From: Anaerotignum lactatifermentans DSM 14214
GTDB taxonomy: Bacteria; Bacillota; Clostridia; Lachnospirales; Anaerotignaceae
Direction of reading: 5' to 3'
DNA: 45,865 nucleotides
Assembly (NCBI RefSeq): GCF_900142265.1
Contig: NZ_FRAH01000025.1
Span: forward strand, 1 to 45,865
The notes beneath the pieces are model-generated. The model ran no database searches. It saw only the letters and a list, made by a program, of their open reading frames with translations, and was not told where the DNA came from. The stretch's first letter is position 1. Every line of letters starts with the position of its first letter. Shown piece by piece: positions 26,040 to 34,218 of this stretch. The position numbers and the translations under genes are program-made.

Positions 26040-26693
26040 TTACAATTTCTGATGGATAAATTTCATTTCTTTCTTGCAGTCTTCCCGTTCTTCCAGTTCT
26101 GAATGCTCTGCCAGATACTTTCTTGCACCTGTGCGGTTGGCTTCAGAAACCATAGCCAGAACCTGCAAAATATGGTAATAGTGTGCGAATTCTGGATTCT
26201 GTCTTGCTCTTTCAAAGTCTGTTGCTTTCAGAACCAGCAGCTTTCTTGCCGCTTCATCCTTATCCAGATGGAACAGTGTCAAAGCCAGCATGATATAGTA
26301 TTCCTGCGCCATAACGGTGTTCAATCCCTTTGGAGGTACTGTCAGAAGGCGATTTTTCGCTGTTTCGTAATCACCTTTTGCCATATAGCCTTTACCGATC
26401 TGTGTCAGCAGCATTGCCTGCATGGCGCGGCTTCTCTGTCCCTGCAATGCTTTTTCCATGGATTCGATATATTTATCGGGTTCCTGCTGCAGCAAAGGAT
26501 TCATGGCTTTCACTTCTTTTTCCAGATCCTGCAGATACTGTTTATTCACAAATACGCCGCCTACAAAAAAGCCAGCAATGATGATGCCATAAAGACCCCA
26601 GAATGCTTCACCCAAAGCGCCTGTGGTCTGCAGCCAGATGGCAGCGATCAAAAACACCAGCAGAAGTGCCCAATAGATTTTTCTTGCTTTCAT
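26040..26693 (-). CDS. Membrane protein with TPR-like soluble domain, function unknown
   Basis: Protein of 217 residues when started at ATG 26693 (MKARKIYW); the upstream in-frame ATG at 26753 has no ribosome site. Two membrane helices (about residues 6-22 and 28-48) are followed by a cytoplasmic helical region. Residues about 90-190 look like degenerate tetratricopeptide repeats (LTQIGKGYMAKGDYETAKNRLL, then YYIMLALTLFHLDKDEAARKLL). I recognise no specific family; a scaffold role is only a guess. Monocistronic, with promoter and terminator. Confidence 0.75.
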   Translation of the reverse strand: MKARKIYWALLLVFLIAAIWLQTTGALGEAFWGLYGIIIAGFFVGGVFVNKQYLQDLEKEVKAMNPLLQQEPDKYIESMEKALQGQRSRAMQAMLLTQIGKGYMAKGDYETAKNRLLTVPPKGLNTVMAQEYYIMLALTLFHLDKDEAARKLLVLKATDFERARQNPEFAHYYHILQVLAMVSEANRTGARKYLAEHSELEEREDCKKEMKFIHQKL

Positions 26694-26743
26694 AGTAATT
26701 CTCCCAACCTCTTTCTTCCTTATAAGACAAGTAATCACGCAGA

Positions 26744-26772
26744 AGAATACCACAGCCAGCGCCTAAGTGCAA
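26744..26772 (-). promoter_or_regulatory. Promoter of the TPR-like protein gene
   Basis: Minus strand TTGCAC (26767-26772), 17-base spacer ending in TGG, TATTCT (26744-26749). Confidence 0.65.
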
Positions 26773-26797
26773 GGGTTTTTCCAAAAAACATGCCCCT

Positions 26798-27178
26798 TTA
26801 TACATTTTTTTCCATAAAACCCGTTTTTGCAATGGTTTCTTCCAGCAATGCCCCAATATCTCTCATCAAATCTATGCAGTCCAGTTTTCCTGCCGAAAGG
26901 GTCGGACAATCCATAGCCTCAAACTTTTCCCGAAATGCCAGCAGGAAAAACAGCCGCTGTTTTTTCGCTTCTTCCGGCTCAAAGAGAATCCCCAGTATCA
27001 TAATGGCAGCCACCAAGGCACTGCATATACCACCAATCCCAAAACCGCTGCAAACAGCCCCGCAGCTGTCTATCAATTCTTTTGACAAAGGAAAACCATA
27101 TTGGTCTGATGCTGCCCGCAATAACGCCAAAGAGCAGTTTTCACCTGCTCTGCAATATGCCATTGTTTTCTCTTTCAT
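26798..27178 (-). CDS. C_GCAxxG_C_C family protein (variant motif)
   Basis: Protein of 126 residues. The family, widespread in anaerobes and of unknown, possibly redox or metal-related, function, is named for spaced cysteines. Here Cys15 (GENCS), Cys52, Cys91 (CPTL) and Cys101 (DC) align with that pattern. The central CGAxxG is changed to CSALVA: both glycines are replaced. Extra cysteines at 9, 39 and 43 flank FGIGG. A hydrophobic helix covers 50-66. GAGGTGA precedes the ATG. It is divergent from the MarR regulator gene, with 137 bases between them. Confidence 0.75.
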   Translation of the reverse strand: MKEKTMAYCRAGENCSLALLRAASDQYGFPLSKELIDSCGAVCSGFGIGGICSALVAAIMILGILFEPEEAKKQRLFFLLAFREKFEAMDCPTLSAGKLDCIDLMRDIGALLEETIAKTGFMEKNV

Positions 27179-27242
27179 GAATGATTCACCTCATTTTTCC
27201 TCCTGTCCTATGATATGAAGAAAATCAGGTTTTGTCCCCCTC

Positions 27243-27271
27243 TTGACAAAATTTCACGGAAGTTCTATACT
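27243..27271 (+). promoter_or_regulatory. sigma-A type promoter of the marR operon
   Basis: TTGACA (27243-27248), 17-base spacer, TATACT (27266-27271), 45 bases before the MarR start. Confidence 0.85.
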
Positions 27272-27276
27272 TCGTT

Positions 27277-27294
27277 TAGTTTGATTTCCAACTA
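27277..27294. promoter_or_regulatory. Candidate MarR operator
   Basis: Inverted repeat TAGTT-8 bases-AACTA starting six bases after the -10 box, where a bound repressor would block transcription start. MarR regulators commonly autorepress through such half-sites. Assignment is inferred from position. Confidence 0.45.
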
Positions 27295-27315
27295 TTTTCA
27301 AAAGGAAGTGTTTCC

Positions 27316-27750
27316 ATGAATTACGGAGATTTACATTATTTATTGCTTCTGGCATTCAACCGCTCCAATAAAGCCATTGTGCGTCAGACAGCCAAAGGGG
27401 ATCTGCTGCCCGGTCAGCCGAAAATACTGGAATTTCTCTGGGAACATCCCGACTGCACCCAAAAAGAAATTTCACTGGGATGCGTTCTGGATAAGTCCAC
27501 CGTTACCAGTCTGGTCACCCGTATGAAACAGCAGAACTACCTTACCAAAGCACCCGACCCATCGGACCGGCGCAATTATCGCCTTTCCCTCACCGAAAAA
27601 GGGAAGGAAAAAGCTGTGGAGGTGCGAAAAGTCTGCGCTTTTGTGGATAAAATCGCATGGCAGGACATTCCGCCGGAGGAACAGAAACAATTTCTGAAAA
27701 CATTCCAGAAAATCCTGCTGAATTTAGAAACTTTGGAGGCGACAATATGA
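27316..27750 (+). CDS. MarR-family transcriptional regulator
   Basis: Winged-helix regulator of 144 residues. The recognition region is CTQKEISLGCVLDKSTVTSLVTRM and the wing DPSDRRNYRLSLTEKG has the conserved Asp-Arg pair. N- and C-terminal helices would form the dimer interface. AAAGGAAG lies upstream. The stop overlaps the next start as ATGA, so it is translated with the YczE-like membrane protein and probably controls that operon; the ligand is unknown. Confidence 0.92.
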   Translation: MNYGDLHYLLLLAFNRSNKAIVRQTAKGDLLPGQPKILEFLWEHPDCTQKEISLGCVLDKSTVTSLVTRMKQQNYLTKAPDPSDRRNYRLSLTEKGKEKAVEVRKVCAFVDKIAWQDIPPEEQKQFLKTFQKILLNLETLEATI

Positions 27751-28388
27751 AAAAACTCATTTTCCGCTACATCTGGTTTATATTGGGCATTCTCATCAAC
27801 TCCTTCGGTATCGTTTTCATCACCAAAGCCAGTCTGGGAACTTCCCCCATTTCCAGTGTGCCTTATGTTTTAAGTTTTCGTTTTCCCCTTTCCTTTGGTG
27901 CATTCACCTTCCTGCTGAATATGCTTTTCATTCTGGGCGAAGTAATTCTGCTTCGCAGACAATTCCGTCCTTATCAATATCTGCAAATCGTGGTAAATAT
28001 GATTTTCAGCAGCTTCATCGACATCAGCATGACACTGTTGGAAAGTTTCACTCCCACCCATTTTGCAAGCCAGATTCTTTCCCTGTTGGTAGGATGTACC
28101 ATACTGGCATTGGGTATCTGCATCGAAGTTGCCCCTAACGTGCTAGTGGTTCCCGGCGAGGGCATCGTCAAAGCCATTTCTCAGGTCAGCCGCAAAAAAT
28201 TCGGCAGTGTCAAAGTCATTTTTGATGTCACATTAATTTTAACCGCTGCCTGTCTTTCCCTGCTGTTTTTCCACCATTTGAACGGCTTGGGCATCGCTAC
28301 CATCATTTCTGCACTTTTGGTGGGCAGAATCGTAAACATTATCCAGAAACATCTGCACATTTTACAACGTATCCCAACAGCCGCATAA
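27747..28388 (+). CDS. YczE/YyaS/YitT-like integral membrane protein (DUF6198 type)
   Basis: Protein of 213 residues with about five helices. Characteristic opening FILGILINSFGIVFITKASLGTSPISSVPYVLS and a later VAPNVLVVPGEGIVKAIS. The family is common in Firmicutes and lacks a firmly established function; some members are suspected small transporters. Start at 27747 is set by the ATGA overlap with marR and GGAGGCGAC upstream. Being under a MarR regulator suggests an exporter-like or stress-linked role, which is inference. Confidence 0.85.
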   Translation: MKKLIFRYIWFILGILINSFGIVFITKASLGTSPISSVPYVLSFRFPLSFGAFTFLLNMLFILGEVILLRRQFRPYQYLQIVVNMIFSSFIDISMTLLESFTPTHFASQILSLLVGCTILALGICIEVAPNVLVVPGEGIVKAISQVSRKKFGSVKVIFDVTLILTAACLSLLFFHHLNGLGIATIISALLVGRIVNIIQKHLHILQRIPTAA

Positions 28389-28397
28389 ATTCATACA

Positions 28398-28570
28398 AAA
28401 AAAGAAGGTATGCTTTAGAGGTATCTTCACAAGAAAACAAAAAAGCTGAAATCCTTATCATACAAAGGATTCCAGCTTTTTTTACTGAGATTATATTGGT
28501 TATGTTTTCTTCTGAAGGCAACCGTCGCAATTTTCCTTAAAGGGAAGTTGCTTTTCATACCTTCTTTTTT
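28398..28570. repeat. 173-bp nested palindrome in a convergent intergenic region
   Basis: Three nested inverted repeats share one centre. Outer arms AAAAAAGAAGGTATG (28398-28412) and its exact complement (28556-28570). Middle arms CTTCACAAGAAAACA (28425-28439) and TGTTTTCTTCTGAAG (28503-28517), 14 of 15 pairing. The inner element is the terminator hairpin at 28439-28483. The layout resembles a MITE or a composite bidirectional terminator; no coding sequence lies in it. Confidence 0.7.
28424..28483 (+). terminator. Terminator-containing repeat, copy A
   Basis: Intrinsic terminator AAAAGCTGAAATCCTT / AAGGATTCCAGCTTTTTTT ending the marR operon, preceded by TCTTCACAAGAAAACAAA. The whole stretch is repeated, with few changes, at 32009-32075 on the other strand. 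Confidence 0.8.
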
Positions 28571-28592
28571 ATGTTCTTATAAAATATTTGTC

Positions 28593-29039
28593 TCAGGCAC
28601 CGCAAGCGCCTTCCACTTCGTCTTCTGCCACCAGTTTTGTAGCCAGAGGACGATATTTGCCGCTTTCCCAACGATGGTTCTGGCTATGAATCCACAGATA
28701 GCATACTGCTGTGAAGATAGCACCCACAATAAAGGATGTCAAACCTTCATTGATGATGGGCACAAGAGGTGCTACCACAAAGTAGCCAAGCACCAGACCC
28801 AGCACCAGACCCACAAGAGGAATGCCATACATAATCAAAATCGCGTGCATGAAAGCATTGTCCTGCAGTTCCAGTTCTACCCAGTCGCCCACTTCTGCTT
28901 CACACAGGTTCTGGGCTTCAATATCCATATCATTTTCCATCATACCGCTCAGGCATGCACGGCATTCGCCGCATGCTTCTTTACGCACGATATGAACTGT
29001 TACAAATCTGCCTTTGGTTTCTGTAACCAAACCTTTCAT
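28593..29039 (-). CDS. RseC/MucC-family (SoxR-reducing system) membrane protein
   Basis: Protein of 148 residues of the RseC_MucC family. An N-terminal soluble part has Cys23, Cys26 and Cys29 (CGECRAC) plus Cys46, typical redox or metal ligands of the family, followed by two membrane helices (about 62-83 and 95-115). Family members act in SoxR reduction with Rnf/Rsx or as sigma-E modulators in proteobacteria; in Clostridia the role is unestablished and often linked to Rnf. No Rnf genes are here. GAAAGGTGG precedes the ATG. Confidence 0.85.
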   Translation of the reverse strand: MKGLVTETKGRFVTVHIVRKEACGECRACLSGMMENDMDIEAQNLCEAEVGDWVELELQDNAFMHAILIMYGIPLVGLVLGLVLGYFVVAPLVPIINEGLTSFIVGAIFTAVCYLWIHSQNHRWESGKYRPLATKLVAEDEVEGACGA

Positions 29040-29103
29040 ATCTATTCCACCTTTCTGTATCCAAACCCGTATCTACAGGTTATTTTGTTTTGTGACTCAA
29101 GAT

Positions 29104-29109
29104 ATTGTA
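29104..29109 (-). promoter_or_regulatory. Extended -10 box of the RseC-family gene
   Basis: Minus strand TGG then TACAAT (29104-29109), with no good -35; about 60 bases before the start. Confidence 0.45.
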
Positions 29110-29152
29110 CCATAGGCACATCATAAAGAAAAGTGATTTTTGCACAGAAAAA

Positions 29153-30310
29153 TTAATTTTCCCTTTGTTTTATGGCTTTTTGTTCGTACAATCTGAAAAA
29201 GAAATTTTTCAGCAGCGCGCCAAGGGGCACCGCGAATAAAAGCCCCCAAAATCCGAAAAATCCGCCAAAGACAGCCAAGGACAGCAGCACCAGAACAGGG
29301 TGCAGTTCCACACGGCTTCCCACTACTCGCGGCACAATGACAGCGCTGTCCAGCTGCTGCAAAAGCAAAATGGCAATGGCTGCATAGACTGCCCGCATGG
29401 GTTCTGAACTGAATAGTCCTGACAATACAGCCAGCAAAAACGCCACCGCCGCGCCGAAATAAGGAATGAGGTTGGAAAAACCAGAAAATATGCCAATGAC
29501 CACACCATAAGGAATCCCGATGATCCAGAAAGTTCCGGCAAAAAGTGCACCCATAATAGCCGCATCCACCAATTGTCCACACAAATACCCCATGACTACT
29601 TCATAGACTTCTGTAAAAAATCCAGAAATTTTTCTTGTTCTGCCCTGTCCCAAAAACACATTGCCTACCTGTCCCAGAAAAAACTGTACATTTTCTTTTT
29701 CTGCCAGAAAATAAAAAGCTGCCGCAAAACCAATGGCTGCATTGAGAATCTGTCCACCTGCTTCCGGCAAAGCCCCTGCTGCCCGCAAGACACCATTCTC
29801 GATGGCTGCGCTGACTTCCGTAACTGCCGTTGTCAAAATGCCCTCGGCGTTTTGCAGCAAACCATATTCTGCAAGCTTCAGTTGGAGCAGTACCAGCCAA
29901 TCCCCTGCTTGCCTAGTAAAATCTCCTGCCTGCTGTGCCAGACTTTCCAAATCTGCCGTACCCAGACTGCGCACAACACCGCAAATCAACAAAGCAATCA
30001 CACCAAAGACAAGCAAATAAGTGATACCCGTCCCCACACGCCGATTTTTCACGCGGGCCTTTTGTTTTGCTGTCAGACGTTTTTCATAAAATCTTTGCCA
30101 GAATGCCACCAATGGTTCCAACACCACCGCAATGCCTACAGACCAGAAAAAGGGCGCAAAAACGGCGAGGACATGCCTCGCCGTTTCTAATATGACATTT
30201 TTCGCAGCGGAAAGATGAAAGACAACCGCTCCCAGCAGTACCAAAACACCTGCTGTCAGAATCACGTGAAATCCGATTTCCAGATATTTTCTGTTCCATG
30301 GCAGCCGCAA
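29153..30310 (-). CDS. AI-2E family transporter (PerM-like)
   Basis: Membrane protein of 385 residues with about 8 helices. Features: ILLLQQLDSAVIVPRVVGSRVELHPVLVLLSL (the conserved C-terminal helix region) and FSNLIPYFGAAVAFL. The family was named for AI-2 export in E. coli, but many members are cation/H+ antiporters, so the substrate is open. The start is TTG at 30310 with GGGAG 8 bases upstream; no in-frame ATG is as well placed. It follows pepD by 29 bases and is probably co-transcribed. Confidence 0.88.
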   Translation of the reverse strand: MRLPWNRKYLEIGFHVILTAGVLVLLGAVVFHLSAAKNVILETARHVLAVFAPFFWSVGIAVVLEPLVAFWQRFYEKRLTAKQKARVKNRRVGTGITYLLVFGVIALLICGVVRSLGTADLESLAQQAGDFTRQAGDWLVLLQLKLAEYGLLQNAEGILTTAVTEVSAAIENGVLRAAGALPEAGGQILNAAIGFAAAFYFLAEKENVQFFLGQVGNVFLGQGRTRKISGFFTEVYEVVMGYLCGQLVDAAIMGALFAGTFWIIGIPYGVVIGIFSGFSNLIPYFGAAVAFLLAVLSGLFSSEPMRAVYAAIAILLLQQLDSAVIVPRVVGSRVELHPVLVLLSLAVFGGFFGFWGLLFAVPLGALLKNFFFRLYEQKAIKQREN

Positions 30311-30339
30311 TTGTCATTCTCCCTTTCCATCTTCATTTT

Positions 30340-31794
30340 TTATTTCATCTGTTTCAGTGCTTCTTTCAGGAAATCCCATGTACGTACAGTGGAAGAAATG
30401 GAAAGACGTTCTTCCGGTGTGTGTACATCAAACATGTTAGGTCCCAAAGATACCATATCCAGCCAAGGCATTTTTTCTGCAAACAGACCACATTCTACAC
30501 CAGCGTGGATAGCTGTCAGTTTAGGTTCTCTGCCTGTTGCTTTGCGGTAAGCATCCTGCAGCAGTACCAGCAGTTTGGAATCATCGCTGTATACCCAACC
30601 GGGATAGTCGTTGCTGCTTTCTACGGAAGCGCCGCACAGCTGTGCAATGGCTTCAATCTTTCTGCAGATCACTTCTTTTCTGGATGCAACGGCACTGCGG
30701 ACAGCACTGTCGAAGTGAACGCCTTTTTCATCTGTGCATACAACGCCGATGTTGCTGGAGCTTTCTACCAGACCTTCGATGTCCATGCTCATGGTTTCTA
30801 CACCATAAGGAATCAGCAGCAGGATGGAGATAACATGGCTCTTTGTTGCTTCTGTCATCACTTCTGTCACTGCTTCATTTGCTTTTTCCCATGTGATCAT
30901 CATATCCGTTTCGGTGCGGTGATATTCCTGTTTCAGTACTTTTTCCATTTCCGCAACGATTTTTTCTGCTTCTTTTGCGGCGTCTGCTGTCATGGTCAGA
31001 ACAGCGTCTGCTTCTCTGCAGATGGCATTGTCCATTTTGCCGCCTTCTACGCGCACCAGAGCGTATGCCACTTTGCTCTGCAGTTCATCCAGCAGTCTGC
31101 CCATGAGCTTGTTTGCGCTTGCACGCTGCAGATTGATGTCGCTGCCGGAATGTCCGCCTTTCAGACCTCTGATTCGCAGTACATAAGCTTCTTCACCAGC
31201 TTTCACAGCTTCTTTTTCCACAGGCAGTGTTACCTGTACTCTTCTGCCGCCGCAGCAGCTTACCAGGAATTCACCTTCTTCTTCAGAGTCCATATTGATG
31301 AAATAAGTACCCTTTAGGTCAGAAACATCCAGTGCTTTTGCGCCGTCCATACCTGTTTCTTCGTTTGTGGTGAACACAGCTTCCACAAAGGGATGTTCCA
31401 GTGTTGTGCTGTCCAGCACTGCCAGCATGAATGCAACAGCAATACCGTTATCAGCACCCAGAGTTGTGCCTTTTGCGCGAATCATATCACCATCAATTTC
31501 CAGCTGCAAAGGGTCTTTTGTGAAATCATGTTCCACGCTGCCCAGTTTTTCACATACCATATCGATATGTCCCTGGAAAATTACGCCGGGAGCCTGTTCA
31601 TAGCCAGGTGTCGCAGCTTTTTTCACTACTACGTTGTCCGCTGCATCTCTGCGGCATTCCAGTCCTCTTTCTTTGGCAAAGTCTACGATATACTGCGCCA
31701 GTGCAGCTTCGTTGCCGCTGCCGTGAGGGATTTTTGTGATTTCCTCAAAATAATAAAATACTTTGTCTGTTCCCAAAGCATCTAAAACGCCCAT
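30340..31794 (-). CDS. pepD: Aminoacyl-histidine dipeptidase (M20 family)
   Basis: Cytosolic metallopeptidase of 484 residues cleaving Xaa-His dipeptides such as carnosine. Metal and catalytic motifs: FQGHIDMVCEK, TTLGADNGIAVAF, TTNEETGMDGA, then MDSEEEGEF and a C-terminal IHAGVECGLFAEK. The lid domain lies in the middle, with KGGHSGSDI. Length matches the family. AGGAGG precedes the ATG. First gene of a unit with the AI-2E-type transporter; no functional link between them is evident. Confidence 0.94.
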   Translation of the reverse strand: MGVLDALGTDKVFYYFEEITKIPHGSGNEAALAQYIVDFAKERGLECRRDAADNVVVKKAATPGYEQAPGVIFQGHIDMVCEKLGSVEHDFTKDPLQLEIDGDMIRAKGTTLGADNGIAVAFMLAVLDSTTLEHPFVEAVFTTNEETGMDGAKALDVSDLKGTYFINMDSEEEGEFLVSCCGGRRVQVTLPVEKEAVKAGEEAYVLRIRGLKGGHSGSDINLQRASANKLMGRLLDELQSKVAYALVRVEGGKMDNAICREADAVLTMTADAAKEAEKIVAEMEKVLKQEYHRTETDMMITWEKANEAVTEVMTEATKSHVISILLLIPYGVETMSMDIEGLVESSSNIGVVCTDEKGVHFDSAVRSAVASRKEVICRKIEAIAQLCGASVESSNDYPGWVYSDDSKLLVLLQDAYRKATGREPKLTAIHAGVECGLFAEKMPWLDMVSLGPNMFDVHTPEERLSISSTVRTWDFLKEALKQMK

Positions 31795-32008
31795 TGTTTG
31801 TGCCTCCTTCTTTTTTCTTTGTCAAACAACTCCTTTATGGTACCATTCTTTTGCCATTCTGTCCACCATTGCCGCCTTCCTTTTGCCTATAAAAAAAGAA
31901 AACCATAAAAGAAATTTCCCATTCAAGTAATTTTTATTTCCCTTTTCCTTGATTTCTCAATGGAAATTACAGCAGGTATTCAGAAAAAACACAGCTAAGA
32001 AATCCTGT
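31795..32008. other. Intergenic region with no supported gene
   Basis: AT-rich leader of pepD. I find no convincing promoter pair and no structured RNA. No open frame has a ribosome site. Confidence 0.5.
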
Positions 32009-32075
32009 AAAAAATAAGAAAGCCGGAATCCTCTGTATCATAAGGATTTCAGCTTGCTTTGCTTTCTTATGAAGA
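32009..32075 (-). terminator. Terminator-containing repeat, copy B, ending the phn operon
   Basis: Minus strand hairpin AAGCTGAAATCCTT...AGGATTCCGGCTT followed by TCTTATTTTTT, 43 bases after the last phn-cluster gene. An alternative pairing ATAAGAAAGC with GCTTTCTTAT encloses it. Nearly the same sequence as copy A at 28424-28483. Confidence 0.8.
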
Positions 32076-32118
32076 AGCTCCAAAAGAACCTCTGTTTTCG
32101 TAGTTTTCCAATTTCTGA

Positions 32119-32733
32119 TTATTTTTCATCAGAAACATCATATTTTCTGATGAATGTTTCCAAGTCCTCAAAATCCGCCATACGCGCTTTGATTTCTTCA
32201 TGAGACCAATCCCACCAGCGAATCCGTTCCAATGCGGCGATAATATCATCGGAAAAGCGCATACGGATTTTCTTTGCTGGTACACCTGCTACCACTGTAT
32301 AAGGCGGTACATCGTGGGTCACAACGGCACCGCTGCCGACAACCGCACCATTGCCGATGGTCACCCCCGGCATGACTGTTACGCCATGTCCCAACCACAC
32401 ATCATTCCCGATGTGCACACGGGATTCCTTCCGCCATTCAAAAAATGCCTCATCATCTTTTCCGAAGCCAAACTGTTTCCGGCGATAGGTAAAATGATGC
32501 TGTGCTGGACGGGTATAGGTTGGATGATTGCCGGGATTGATGCGCACAAAACTTGCGATGGAGCAGAATTTGCCAATATCCGCCGCAAAAATCTGGTTAT
32601 ACCCCGCACAATAGGTATAATCCCCAAAAGTCACATCTTCCAGTTCACTGTGTGCCTGCACCTGTGTGTAACGTCCCAACTCGGTTTCAATGAGCACCAC
32701 GTCATCTTCTATATTATCGTATTCTTTCAGCAC
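32119..32733 (-). CDS. Hexapeptide-repeat acetyltransferase of phosphonate operons
   Basis: Left-handed beta-helix transferase of 204 residues, CatB/Vat-like. Hexapeptide motifs are visible ([20 protein letters not shown], then [11 protein letters not shown]) with a catalytic-type His in the [16 protein letters not shown] region. Proteins like this form a phosphonate-linked hexapeptide family (TIGR03308 type) found at the end of phn operons; acetylation of an aminophosphonate or intermediate is suspected but unproven. The start is GTG at 32733, overlapping the PHP gene by 7 bases, with AGAGG just upstream. Confidence 0.85.
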   Translation of the reverse strand: MLKEYDNIEDDVVLIETELGRYTQVQAHSELEDVTFGDYTYCAGYNQIFAADIGKFCSIASFVRINPGNHPTYTRPAQHHFTYRRKQFGFGKDDEAFFEWRKESRVHIGNDVWLGHGVTVMPGVTIGNGAVVGSGAVVTHDVPPYTVVAGVPAKKIRMRFSDDIIAALERIRWWDWSHEEIKARMADFEDLETFIRKYDVSDEK

Positions 32734-33527
32734 AAAGCCTCTACCCCGCTTTCTTCTGCCAGATAGATTCCTAAATCCGGCGCTGCTTTTTCATATGTTC
32801 CATGAAAATCACTGCCGCCTGTCAAAAACAGACCGTACACATCCGCATATCTGCGAATCTTTTCATGTGCCTGCTCATCATTTGCAGGATGGTTCAGTTC
32901 CAGACCTTTCAAGCCAGCCTCCACCAATTTTGGAATCAAATCAAAATTCTGCTGCTGTCCGCTATGGGCAAGGACTGCCTTTCCGCCTGCCGCCGTAATC
33001 ACTCGAACAGCTTCGTAAGGGTCCAGATACTTAATATCAAAATGGCAGATACCATTGTTTTTGAATATTTTCTGATAAAATTCTCCGAACATATCTGGTG
33101 CCTGACCTGTCTGCACCAAATATTCCATGATATGCTGTTTATAAATATATTTGCCATCTGCACGATGGATTTTATCCAAATCCACATGATAGCCATTTTC
33201 TTCCAAAATTCCAATCTGTTTCATGGAATTTTCATGTCTGGCTTCCAAAAGAGGATGCACAAAATCCTCTACCAATGCCACATCCTTTATGTCATATCCC
33301 AGAACATGCACCCGCTTATCTGCGGCATAGTCATAAGCGGAAATCTCAATGCCCGGAATCACTTTCACAGGCAGCCCTTCAGGAATCTGAGATACGTGAG
33401 AAAGGGTATCGTGGTCTGTCACCGCAATGACATCCAGCCCCTTTTTCGCTGCCAATTCTGCCAGTTCCCTAATGGTGTAACTGCCATCAGAAACACGGGA
33501 ATGCATATGTAAATCCGCTTTTCTCAT
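32727..33527 (-). CDS. PHP-domain phosphoesterase, probable cyclic ribose-phosphate hydrolase
   Basis: PHP-superfamily protein of 266 residues with a full trinuclear metal set: H7 and H9 (DLHMHS), D14, H39 (VTDHDT), E61 (PGIEIS), H188 (LAHSG), D240 and H242 (GSDFHG). In the phn operon context it resembles the Eggerthella lenta cyclic phosphate dihydrolase (PhnPP), which opens 5-phosphoribosyl 1,2-cyclic phosphate and then removes phosphate to give ribose 5-phosphate. It would replace PhnP and make PhnN unnecessary. ATGA overlap with phnL shows coupling. Function is family- and context-based. Confidence 0.82.
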   Translation of the reverse strand: MRKADLHMHSRVSDGSYTIRELAELAAKKGLDVIAVTDHDTLSHVSQIPEGLPVKVIPGIEISAYDYAADKRVHVLGYDIKDVALVEDFVHPLLEARHENSMKQIGILEENGYHVDLDKIHRADGKYIYKQHIMEYLVQTGQAPDMFGEFYQKIFKNNGICHFDIKYLDPYEAVRVITAAGGKAVLAHSGQQQNFDLIPKLVEAGLKGLELNHPANDEQAHEKIRRYADVYGLFLTGGSDFHGTYEKAAPDLGIYLAEESGVEALC

Positions 33528-34216
33528 TGGAACGTCCCCTCCGAAATGTTAAACACCTTATCACACAATCCATCCATAAATTCCAAGTCATGGAAAATGC
33601 CAATCATGCTGGTGCCTTTTTCTTTCAGCTGCATGAGCATATCTTTTACCAGAATTTTTGTTTTATTGTCCAAAGACGCTGTGGGTTCGTCCAGCAGCAT
33701 CAGTCTGGGCTGTTTTACCATGGTATGGGCAAGGTTCAGACGCAGGCGTTCCCCACCGGAGAATGTATTGGGATACAAATCCCACAAAGGTTCCGGCAGA
33801 CGGAAGTACCGCAGCATAGCTTCCGCTTTTTCTTTTGCTTCCGCCGCATCCACGCCTCTTTCCAGCAGTGCGTTCATGACATGTTCTCTGGCTGTGGTAC
33901 GGGGCATCACGTTCAGGAACTGGGAAACATAACCGATTTCATTTTTCCGCAGGAACAGAATCTGTCTTTCCGGCGCTGTGGTCAGCTCCACTTCCCCAAA
34001 GGCTTCACTCTGGTAAGTGATCTTGCCTGTGGATGCCAGATATGTACGATGAATACATTTTAATATGGTAGATTTTCCGGCACCGGACAGCCCTACGATA
34101 CCGATAAACTGTCCCTGTTCCAAAGTAAAGTTAATATTCTGACAGGAATGGATTTCTTTCTTTGCGTTATGCAGATAAAAATTCTTTGCCAGATTTTCGA
34201 TTTTCAGAATTTCCAT
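33524..34216 (-). CDS. phnL: C-P lyase subunit PhnL (ABC-type ATPase)
   Basis: ABC ATPase of 230 residues: Walker A GLSGAGKST, signature FSGGERLRLNLAHTM, Walker B LMLLDEPTASLD and H-loop FHDLEFM. PhnL takes part in the first step, in which phosphonate displaces adenine from ATP, with PhnG, H and I. The FLRKNEIGYVSQFLNVMPRTTA segment is typical of PhnL rather than transport ATPases. AGGAGG precedes the ATG, 2 bases after phnM. In E. coli the order is K-L-M; here M precedes L. Confidence 0.93.
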   Translation of the reverse strand: MEILKIENLAKNFYLHNAKKEIHSCQNINFTLEQGQFIGIVGLSGAGKSTILKCIHRTYLASTGKITYQSEAFGEVELTTAPERQILFLRKNEIGYVSQFLNVMPRTTAREHVMNALLERGVDAAEAKEKAEAMLRYFRLPEPLWDLYPNTFSGGERLRLNLAHTMVKQPRLMLLDEPTASLDNKTKILVKDMLMQLKEKGTSMIGIFHDLEFMDGLCDKVFNISEGTFQ

Positions 34217-34218
34217 AA

